From the NCBI RefSeq assembly GCF_002399615.1, contig NZ_DHDZ01000052.1, positions 1-48,372 on the forward strand: 48,372 nt of DNA. The letters run 5' to 3'. Both the position numbers and the translations under genes were made by a program. Origin of the DNA: Pedobacter sp. UBA4863. Lineage in GTDB: Bacteria > Bacteroidota > Bacteroidia > Sphingobacteriales > Sphingobacteriaceae. The notes beneath the pieces are model-generated. The model saw only the letters and a program-made list of their open reading frames with translations, ran no database searches and was not told the DNA's origin. This document shows, in pieces, positions 8,797 to 15,092 of this stretch (position 1 is its first letter; every line of letters begins with the position of its first letter).

Positions 8797-10389
8797 ATGA
8801 AAAAACTTTTACTTTCTATTGCTTTTTTAGCATCAGGACTTGGTGCTTTTGCGCAGACAGTTCCGCTTACCACAAATTGGTCTAAATTGAGAAAAGATGC
8901 CGAGGTTGTATTTGGAACCACTCAAGAAAGGTCGGGCATAGCCTATAATAAAACTACAGATAAGCTTTATTTAGTAGATAGAAATAATAAAATCCAAATA
9001 TTGGATCCAGCTACAGGATCTTTAGCGACACCTGATCAGTTGCCTTTACCAGTTAACCCCATTCCTGCTTGGTCTGAAGGTTACAAATTTACTAAAGTTA
9101 GAGTTGCGGATGATGGGGCTATTTATGCTGTTAATCTAGCCTCAAATGTTGATGCAAATAATAGAAAGTTTTGTATTTACAGATGGGCTTCCGAAACAGA
9201 CCTCAACCCATCTAGAGTAGAATTTGCAGTTACTATTAGAAAAGGAGATTCTTTTGCAGTTACTGGTACTGGCGACAATACAAGGTTGTATGTAGGAGGT
9301 TCTGGAAATGATATAATGACTGTTTTTAAAGTTACAAGCGGAGTAGTTAGTCAGGTATACGAAGTTCAACTTGGAGCATCAAATCATGCTAGAGGTAGCA
9401 TTTCTCCAATTTCAGATACTGAGTTTATTCTTGCTAGCCCATCTAGCGTAGGCATAAGAAAAATAACTTTAGATAAAACAGCAGGAACAATAAACAATGC
9501 ACTAACAACCAATGTTGTACCTAGTGAATGGCTTTTTTCAAACGCTGAGTATTTTGTAGATGGAACAAAGAAATATATGGCATTATCTGGCTCGGTGATA
9601 GGTGGTTCGCCTTCAAACAATGCTGGAGTAAGAATGAAAATTTTTGATGTTACTAATTTAGCTGCACCTATATACCTTTCTTATTCAGAACTTTTTCCTG
9701 AAACCCCTCCTGCTGTAACCAACGGCTCTAATCCAAATGCATACGCGGATGTTGCTGTCAAGAAAAATGCGAATGGAACGCATACTTTTTTCCACGTAGT
9801 ATTCGGACATGGCTTAGCTTCTTACACTACTGCAGGAACCCTTCCAGTTTCTCTCACCTCTTTTAACGCGGCGCTAGTAAACAACCAAAGTACCTTAACA
9901 TGGGAAACAGCCTCAGAAAGCAACAACAAAGGCTTCGAGGTGTTACGCTCAACAGACGGGGAAAGCTTTACAAAAATTGATTTCGTAACCTCTAAAGGTC
10001 AAAACGGTAATTCATCTACCGCTTTAAACTACACTTATGTAGATCATACGGCTAAAACGGGCGTAAACTACTACCAATTAAAGCAAGTAGATTTAGATGG
10101 CAAATCGGAGCTTTTTAAAGATGTTAAAAGCGTAAATGTAAGCTTGGCAAACAGCGTAGTGGTATTCCCTAATCCTGCAGCTGCTTATGTAAGTGTAAAT
10201 GCTGGCAGTACAGATTATAAAGGCGTTAAATATGAGCTTTTTGATGGCAATGGCAAAAAAGTACTAAGCGAAAGAGCCAAAGCAGAACAGCAAGATATTT
10301 CTTTAAGCAAACTTGCGCCTGCAATTTATTATTTAAAAATCTCTAAAAACAACGTTGTTCAAAGTACAGTTAAGCTCATAAAACAGTAA
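8797..10389 (+). CDS. Secreted protein with beta-propeller-like N-terminus and T9SS type A sorting domain
   Basis: A 530-residue protein. It has a signal peptide (MKKLLLSIAFLASGLGAFAQ) and a region of about 330 residues with repeated blades (SGIAYNKTTDKLYLVDRNNK, RVADDGAIYAV, RLYVGGSGND), resembling DUF4623-type propellers. LPVSLTSFNA begins the fibronectin-like domain common in Bacteroidota exoproteins (LTWETASESNNKGFEVLRS, YYQLKQVDLDGKSE). The C-terminal 75 residues (VVVFPNPAAAYVSVNA, ending VQSTVKLIKQ) are a type A T9SS sorting domain, removed when the protein crosses the outer membrane. Substrate or binding partner is unknown. Its last 27 codons are duplicated downstream at 10468-10548. 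PorX (46541) in the same window belongs to the regulatory side of T9SS. Confidence 0.88.
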   Translation: MKKLLLSIAFLASGLGAFAQTVPLTTNWSKLRKDAEVVFGTTQERSGIAYNKTTDKLYLVDRNNKIQILDPATGSLATPDQLPLPVNPIPAWSEGYKFTKVRVADDGAIYAVNLASNVDANNRKFCIYRWASETDLNPSRVEFAVTIRKGDSFAVTGTGDNTRLYVGGSGNDIMTVFKVTSGVVSQVYEVQLGASNHARGSISPISDTEFILASPSSVGIRKITLDKTAGTINNALTTNVVPSEWLFSNAEYFVDGTKKYMALSGSVIGGSPSNNAGVRMKIFDVTNLAAPIYLSYSELFPETPPAVTNGSNPNAYADVAVKKNANGTHTFFHVVFGHGLASYTTAGTLPVSLTSFNAALVNNQSTLTWETASESNNKGFEVLRSTDGESFTKIDFVTSKGQNGNSSTALNYTYVDHTAKTGVNYYQLKQVDLDGKSELFKDVKSVNVSLANSVVVFPNPAAAYVSVNAGSTDYKGVKYELFDGNGKKVLSERAKAEQQDISLSKLAPAIYYLKISKNNVVQSTVKLIKQ

Positions 10390-10423
10390 GCTGTTTAGCA
10401 ATAGCATCAAGGGTTTACATCTG

Positions 10424-10447
10424 GCGTTTGGTGGGGACACCAAACGC
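10424..10447. repeat. Dispersed hairpin repeat, single-hairpin copy B
   Basis: A perfect 10-bp stem GCGTTTGGTG / GGGA loop / CACCAAACGC. It merges the arm sequence of the second hairpin and the loop of the first hairpin of copy A at 4845. It is followed by a 13-nt unit ACGCTAGTAAAAA present twice in tandem (10444-10469), whose first copy overlaps the hairpin's right arm. Confidence 0.8.
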
Positions 10448-10467
10448 TAGTAAAAAACGCTAGTAAA

Positions 10468-10548
10468 AAACTTGCGCCTGCAATTTATTATTTAAAAATC
10501 TCTAAAAACAACATTGTTCAAAGTACAATTAAGTTAATAAAGCAGTAG
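10468..10548 (+). pseudogene. Relic copy of the 3' end of the upstream T9SS cargo gene
   Basis: This stretch aligns without gaps to 10309-10389, the last 27 codons of the preceding gene including its stop, with 6 differences in 81 bases. In the parent frame it reads KLAPAIYYLKISKNNIVQST then IKLIKQ and stop. The differences are two Val-to-Ile changes, three base changes that are synonymous, and TAA to TAG. There is no start codon or rest of a gene ahead of it; the hairpin repeat and 13-nt tandem lie immediately upstream. It is either the surviving tail of a deleted tandem paralogue or a duplication tied to insertion of the repeat. Confidence 0.82.
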
Positions 10549-10578
10549 GTTGTTTTAATTAATATATGGGTTAATTTA

Positions 10579-10603
10579 AAGCCTTGGCAAATTGCCAAGG
10601 CTT
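10579..10603 (+). terminator. Rho-independent terminator
   Basis: The stem AAGCCTTGGCA / TGCCAAGGCTT (11 bp, 3-nt loop) is followed by CTTTTGTT. It probably ends the transcript of the gene at 8797, after reading through the relic tail. Confidence 0.8.
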
Positions 10604-10678
10604 CTTTTGTTATAGCTTTCGTTTAATTTATCGCTAACAAGATATAGCTTTTGTCTATAGGGCTATCGGCATATAGTA

Positions 10679-10710
10679 TTGGCTTCGCTTAAGTTTTTAA
10701 AGTATCTTTG
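10679..10710 (+). promoter_or_regulatory. Bacteroidota-type promoter for the peroxiredoxin operon
   Basis: The -33 element TTG (10679-10681) and the exact -7 element TATCTTTG (10703-10710, consensus TAnnTTTG) are 21 nt apart. The ATG at 10743 follows with a leader of roughly 25-30 nt. No OxyR-like operator could be recognised by eye. Confidence 0.7.
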
Positions 10711-10742
10711 TGGTAAGAAAAAAATTAAAAACAAAAATAATT

Positions 10743-11375
10743 ATGAGTTTCGTAGGTAAAAAATTCCCGAACATTACAGTTGATGCCATGTCTGAAATGG
10801 GTGACGATTTGAAAATCAACGTTTTTGAAGAAGCAGTAAAGAATAACTCTAAAGTATTGTTGTTCTGGTATCCAAAAGATTTCACTTTTGTTTGCCCAAC
10901 AGAGTTGCATGCTTTCCAAGCAGCATTAGCAGATTTTAAACAAAGAAATACCGTAGTAATTGGCGCATCTTGCGATACTAACGAAGTGCATTTTGCTTGG
11001 TTAAACACCGCTAAAGATAATGGTGGTATTGAAGGTGTAACGTATCCTTTAATTGCTGATACGCACAGACAATTAGCGGGTACTTTAGGTATCTTAGACC
11101 AAGAAGTAGAATATACTGAAGAAGGCGAAGAAATTTTCTCTGGTTCAAACGTATCATACCGTGCTACTTATTTAATTGATGAAACTGGTAAAGTATTCCA
11201 CGAAAGTGTAAACGATATGCCTTTGGGCCGTAACGTTAAAGAATATTTACGTTTAATTGATGCTTACGCCCACGTACAAAAACACGGCGAAGTTTGCCCT
11301 GCTAACTGGGAAGAAGGTAAATCGGCAATGAACGCTACCAGAACTGGCGTTGCAGAGTACTTAAGCGCTAACTAA
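10743..11375 (+). CDS. Peroxiredoxin, typical 2-Cys, AhpC/Prx1 type
   Basis: About 210 residues. The peroxidatic Cys is in DFTFVCPTE (about residue 49) and the resolving Cys in EVCPANW near residue 169. It reduces hydrogen peroxide and organic peroxides using thiols. The start MSFVGKKFPNITVDAM is the family start; the frame is open 11 codons further up to a GTG, but that overlaps the -7 promoter box, so it cannot be the real start. The thioredoxin at 11574, which could be its reductant, follows after a 198-bp gap that contains an inverted repeat. AhpF is not present in the window. Confidence 0.95.
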   Translation: MSFVGKKFPNITVDAMSEMGDDLKINVFEEAVKNNSKVLLFWYPKDFTFVCPTELHAFQAALADFKQRNTVVIGASCDTNEVHFAWLNTAKDNGGIEGVTYPLIADTHRQLAGTLGILDQEVEYTEEGEEIFSGSNVSYRATYLIDETGKVFHESVNDMPLGRNVKEYLRLIDAYAHVQKHGEVCPANWEEGKSAMNATRTGVAEYLSAN

Positions 11376-11420
11376 GCAAAGCTTAAACAAGTTAGTTTCT
11401 AGCTGCCAATCTTGTCACAT

Positions 11421-11463
11421 TGAGCTTGTCGAAATGTTTACGAACTAGACTTCGACAAGCTCA
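11421..11463. repeat. Inverted repeat of the GAGCTTGTCGAA type
   Basis: TGAGCTTGTCGAA (11421-11433) and its exact reverse complement TTCGACAAGCTCA (11451-11463) are separated by 17 nt and flanked by CACAT and GTCTGACACAT. Sequences of this form are frequent between genes in Bacteroidota. It sits between the peroxiredoxin and thioredoxin genes and could act as an attenuator or 3'-end structure. No run of T follows, so it is a poor intrinsic terminator. Confidence 0.75.
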
Positions 11464-11573
11464 GTCTGACACATTTAAATAGCTCTTTTATCCAATCATT
11501 AACTATGCGATTTCTTAAACTAACACAAGACTGTAAAAGTGTGGTGATTGCATAGCTATTAAATATTAAAATC

Positions 11574-11882
11574 ATGTTTTTAGAATTAACAGAAGATAGT
11601 TTAGCCCAATACCTTTCGGATAATAAGAAAGTAATGGTGCAATATGCCGCTTCGTGGTGTGGCAACTGCCGTATCATGAAACCGAAGTTTAAGAAATTAG
11701 CATCAGAAAACGAAGATGTAGCTTTTTTAATCGTTGATGCAGAGAAATTTCCAGAATCGAGGAAATTTGCAAAAGTAGATAACCTACCAACTTTCGCCGC
11801 TTTCGAAAACGGCACTTTGGTAGATCAGGTTCAAACCAATAAAGCTGAAGTTTTAACAGATTTATTTGCTAAAATTAAATAA
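11574..11882 (+). CDS. Thioredoxin family protein
   Basis: A 102-residue single-domain cytosolic thioredoxin. The active site is SWCGNCRIM (residues about 27-35, CGNC instead of the usual CGPC). The cis-proline is in NLPTFAAF, and the fold order of thioredoxin is visible. It has no signal peptide. The stop is directly followed by the next gene (1-bp gap), so the two are coupled. Its place after a 2-Cys peroxiredoxin suggests it recycles that enzyme. The altered dipeptide between the cysteines (Gly-Asn) would be expected to shift its redox potential; this is inference. Confidence 0.9.
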   Translation: MFLELTEDSLAQYLSDNKKVMVQYAASWCGNCRIMKPKFKKLASENEDVAFLIVDAEKFPESRKFAKVDNLPTFAAFENGTLVDQVQTNKAEVLTDLFAKIK

Positions 11883-11883
11883 G

Positions 11884-12132
11884 ATGAAAGTTCCAGTAAT
11901 AAGACAATTTTTTGAAAACGCTACACCAGAACAATTAAACACAACTTTAGAGGTATTAGAAGCTTTTTGTGAGTTTAGAGGAGTAAGTGAGGGCGAAATT
12001 GATGTAGCAGGAGAAATGATTACCAATATTTGCGGTGCTTTAGAGGTTCATGAAAGCGTTAAAAACGGGTCGGAACCAAGGGAAGCTTTAAACACATTTT
12101 CTCAAAAAGTAATGGGTTCTATTGATAGATAA
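11884..12132 (+). CDS. Small conserved protein, DUF6952-like, in peroxide-defence operon
   Basis: An 82-residue acidic, helical protein (MKVPVIRQFFENATPEQLNT, ending EALNTFSQKVMGSIDR). I recognise it as similar to the DUF6952 family that follows peroxiredoxin-thioredoxin pairs in Bacteroidota, but this rests on memory. The ATG at 11884 comes 1 bp after the thioredoxin stop; the frame is open six codons further up. It has a single pair of cysteines far apart (AFCEFRG and TNICGALE) and no other catalytic motif. Function unknown; coupling to thioredoxin suggests a redox partner or chaperone for the peroxiredoxin. A strong palindromic terminator follows at once. Confidence 0.78.
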   Translation: MKVPVIRQFFENATPEQLNTTLEVLEAFCEFRGVSEGEIDVAGEMITNICGALEVHESVKNGSEPREALNTFSQKVMGSIDR

Positions 12133-12147
12133 AGTACTAATTCAAAT

Positions 12148-12187
12148 AATAACAAGGCCGGGGCAAATTTGCCCCGGCCTTGTTATT
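12148..12187. terminator. Bidirectional terminator, perfect 40-bp palindrome
   Basis: AATAACAAGGCCGGGGCAAA is followed directly by its exact reverse complement, 20 bp per arm with no spacer. The stem is GC-rich at the top and AT-rich at the base, so it provides a T-rich tail in both directions. It lies between convergent genes: the stop at 12132 on the plus strand and, touching its right end, the stop codon at 12187-12189 of the minus-strand gene. Confidence 0.9.
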
Positions 12188-13014
12188 TAAAGAGATTTCC
12201 TGTACAAACTATAAATCACCTGCTTGTCGAACTCTGTTAACGTATGCGAAGTATCTGTCTGGATATAATGGATTTTAAATGCCTCTATCGCATAATTTGG
12301 TCGTGCCAGGTTATAACCAATCACTTTTAATCCTACCATTGGATCAAAACCCTCTGGAACGCTATCCAAAACATCATCGTACCACAAGCCATAACCTTGC
12401 TGTGCTAAGGTTTTCCAAGGGAAATTCTTAGGGTCATTTTTGCGCCCAGGTGCATAATCTGCATGGCCAATAAAATTAGCCGTAGGAATGCTATATTTTT
12501 TCTTCAACGTTTTTAATAAGGCGCACAAGCTAGTAATTTGTGCATCGGTCCAAGGGTCAGTAGTGCCGTTATTATCCATTTCAATGCCAATAGAACAAGA
12601 GTTCATGTCCGTAACGTTGCCCCATTTACCTGCTCCGGCGTGCTGCGCCCTTAAATAATCGTTCACCATTTGTACCACTTTACCATCTCTGCTTACCACG
12701 TAATGAGAACTTGTTCCGGTACGCGGAAGGGTGAAAGTTCTTAAGGTTTGCCCTAACGAATCTTGTGCGGTATGATGTATGATCACAAAATTTGGCTTTC
12801 TAATGCCCATATTGGTAGTTCCCACAAAATATTGTTCATTAAACAAAGAGTCTATTTGCTGGTTTTGCGGTGGAGTGGCACTAATTACTTTAGAAAATGC
12901 CTTAGCGTTGTTCTTATAAACTTTGTCGGTAGCTTTATATTTATAAGTGCTACAAGCAATTAAAAACAAAAAAGTAGCACATAATAGCACAATTGATTTT
13001 TTTTGTGATTTCAT
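12187..13014 (-). CDS. N-acetylmuramoyl-L-alanine amidase (Amidase_2) lipoprotein
   Basis: A 275-residue lipoprotein; the lipobox is LIACS with Cys21. The amidase_2 domain runs from about residue 74 to 205, with zinc ligands in VIIHHTAQD and GHADYAPGRKNDP and the substrate-pocket segment SCSIGIEMDNNG. It would cleave the bond between MurNAc and the stem peptide in the periplasm, in the manner of AmiD, for wall recycling or remodelling. The C-terminal 60 residues (GLKVIGYNLARPNYAIEAFK) resemble a peptidoglycan-binding helical region, as in AmiD. It is divergent from the gene at 13107 and shares its promoter region. Confidence 0.9.
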   Translation of the reverse strand: MKSQKKSIVLLCATFLFLIACSTYKYKATDKVYKNNAKAFSKVISATPPQNQQIDSLFNEQYFVGTTNMGIRKPNFVIIHHTAQDSLGQTLRTFTLPRTGTSSHYVVSRDGKVVQMVNDYLRAQHAGAGKWGNVTDMNSCSIGIEMDNNGTTDPWTDAQITSLCALLKTLKKKYSIPTANFIGHADYAPGRKNDPKNFPWKTLAQQGYGLWYDDVLDSVPEGFDPMVGLKVIGYNLARPNYAIEAFKIHYIQTDTSHTLTEFDKQVIYSLYRKSL

Positions 13015-13038
13015 TTTAAAGTGTGTTTAGTTTAAATA

Positions 13039-13071
13039 CTAAATTAGCAGTGTAATTTTTTACTAATTTAG
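13039..13071. promoter_or_regulatory. Inverted repeat in divergent promoter region
   Basis: CTAAATTAG (13039-13047) and CTAATTTAG (13063-13071) are reverse complements 15 bp apart, in the 92-bp gap between two divergent lipoprotein genes. Each arm also gives TAATTTAG on the strand leading to its gene, one base off the -7 consensus TAnnTTTG. They may be mirrored -7 boxes or an operator. Confidence 0.4.
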
Positions 13072-13106
13072 CACATTCACGCAAAAACCCGAAAAAACAA
13101 TCGCAT

Positions 13107-14783
13107 ATGCGCAAAACAACCATTAAAATTGCTCGAAAATTACTGCTAGGCACTACCATAGCAGCCACCATAACAGCTTGTACAAGTAAAAGCACCAACC
13201 AAGATCATTCGGCAAAAAAAGAGGTCGATTCGTTAACAGAATATGTAGCACAACGATTACCGATATACGAAAAGGTTAGGCTAAGCACCGATTTGAATTT
13301 GCTAAGTCCGAGCGAACGTAAAGTTTTGCCTTTGCTAATTGAAGCGGCACAAATTATGGATGAGCTTTTTTGGAAACAAGCTTACCCGCAACGCGATAGT
13401 TTATTGGCAACCATTAAGGATGAAAAAACCAGAGAGTTTGTGAAAATTAACTACGGCCCTTGGGATAGGCTAAATGGCGATAAACCTTTTTTGGCAGGCA
13501 TTGGGCAAAAACCATTAGGTGTTAATTTTTATCCATTAGATATGACCAAAGAAGAATTGGAAAAATCTGATGTAAAAGATAAGCAAGGGCTTTATTCGGT
13601 AATTAGAAGAGAAGAAGGGAAACTGGTTTCGGTACCTTATCATATTTATTTTGCTACAGAACTACAAAAAGCGAGTAGTTTATTAAAGCAAGCCGCTTTA
13701 TTGGCAGAAGATGCGGGATTAAAAAAATACCTAAACCTAAGGGCAGATGCCTTGGTAACCGATAATTACACCGCCAGCGACTATGCTTGGTTAGACATGA
13801 AAAATAATGGTTTGGATATCATTATTGGCCCAATTGAAAACTACGAAGACAAGCTTTTTAACGCAAGGGCTTCTTTTGAAAGTTACGTGTTAGTAAAAGA
13901 CAAAGAATGGAGTAAGCGTTTGGCCAAGTATGTTGCCATGCTTCCAGAGTTGCAAAAAGGCTTGCCTGTTGCTGCCAAATACAAGAAAGAAGTGCCGGGC
14001 ACAGATTCGGAGTTAAATGCTTACGATGTTGTTTATTATGCCGGCGATTGCAATTCGGGTTCTAAAACCATTGCGGTAAACTTGCCAAATGACGAGAAAA
14101 TACAGCAAGAAAAGGGAACTCGCCGATCGCAGTTAAAAAACGCCATGAAAGCTAAATTCGATAAGATTTTAGTACCAATCTCATCCGTTTTGATTGATCC
14201 TTCGCAGCAAAAGCACATTAAATTTGATGCCTTTTTTGCGAATGTGATGTTTCATGAGGTAGCTCATGGCTTGGGCATTAAAAATACCATTACCGGAAAA
14301 GGCATGGTGCGTACCGCCCTGCAAGAGCAATATTCGTGGTTAGAAGAAGGCAAGGCCGATGTGCTGGGCTTATACATGGTTACCGGTTTACTTAAAAAAG
14401 GTGAGCTAGCAGGCGATATCAAAGACTTTTATACTACTTACATGGCTGGCATTTTACGTTCAGTACGTTTTGGTGCATCAAGTGCCCATGGCAAAGCAAA
14501 CATGCAATGCTTTAACTTCTTCCAAGAAAAAGGCGCTTTTGAACGTACCGCAGCTGGGACTTACAAAGTAAATTACGATAAATTTGCTACTGCAATGAAC
14601 GAGTTAAGTGCCGTAATATTGACTTTACAGGGCAATGGCGACAAGGCCGCAGTAGAAAAAGCCCAACAAGAAAAGGGAATTATTAAACCAGAGTTACAAA
14701 CAGACTTAGATAAACTGGCACAAAAGGGAATACCGGTTGACATTGTTTTTGAACAGGGCGTAGATATTTTAGGCATGAAATAG
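13107..14783 (+). CDS. Peptidase M49 (dipeptidyl-peptidase III)-like lipoprotein with HExxH motif
   Basis: A 558-residue protein with a lipobox (TITAC, Cys25). The zinc motif is MFHEVAHGLG (HEVAH, residues 383-387) and the second metal motif is LEEGKADVLG (E413/E414, D418). This pair matches the M49 family, in which the classical form is the six-residue HELLGH with EECRAE/D. Here the first motif is the five-residue HExxH form, known in some bacterial M49 members. The conserved region NAYDVVYYAGDCNSGSKTIA (305-324) and the helical C-terminal half also fit. It likely removes dipeptides from oligopeptides in the periplasm; lipoprotein location is unusual because DPP III is generally cytosolic. 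Substrate not visible. Confidence 0.82.
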   Translation: MRKTTIKIARKLLLGTTIAATITACTSKSTNQDHSAKKEVDSLTEYVAQRLPIYEKVRLSTDLNLLSPSERKVLPLLIEAAQIMDELFWKQAYPQRDSLLATIKDEKTREFVKINYGPWDRLNGDKPFLAGIGQKPLGVNFYPLDMTKEELEKSDVKDKQGLYSVIRREEGKLVSVPYHIYFATELQKASSLLKQAALLAEDAGLKKYLNLRADALVTDNYTASDYAWLDMKNNGLDIIIGPIENYEDKLFNARASFESYVLVKDKEWSKRLAKYVAMLPELQKGLPVAAKYKKEVPGTDSELNAYDVVYYAGDCNSGSKTIAVNLPNDEKIQQEKGTRRSQLKNAMKAKFDKILVPISSVLIDPSQQKHIKFDAFFANVMFHEVAHGLGIKNTITGKGMVRTALQEQYSWLEEGKADVLGLYMVTGLLKKGELAGDIKDFYTTYMAGILRSVRFGASSAHGKANMQCFNFFQEKGAFERTAAGTYKVNYDKFATAMNELSAVILTLQGNGDKAAVEKAQQEKGIIKPELQTDLDKLAQKGIPVDIVFEQGVDILGMK

Positions 14784-14858
14784 CGAAGCTCTTATAACCT
14801 GGTCAGTGCTCAAAATTAATTTGTGCAGCTGCTGCCAAACCAAATATATTCCTTCAAT

Positions 14859-14891
14859 AAAAGTGGCTTAAAAACTGTTTAAGCCACTTTT
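14859..14891 (+). terminator. Rho-independent terminator after the M49-like gene
   Basis: The stem AAAAGTGGCTTAAA / TTTAAGCCACTTTT (14 bp, 5-nt loop) is followed by more T residues, 75 bp after the stop at 14783. Confidence 0.9.
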
Positions 14892-15092
14892 TTTATGCTC
14901 TTAAGCCGCCAATTTTAAAAAAATTAAAATTTCTTGTAACCTTTTGCAAGCCCTTATCGTCTATATAACACAAACAACAAAAAAGGCTTTTGCCTTTTAA
15001 AAACTAAGCTAAAATTTTTTAAGAGTAAAAAAATACGCCCAAAGCGTAGCGGCATTTTTATGCCCAAAATTTTAATGATAAAACACACAACA

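Noticed and set aside
5190..10389. Secreted peptidase-esterase-cargo genes as one operon
   Set aside because: A strong terminator at 8591 and gaps of 80-230 bp separate them.
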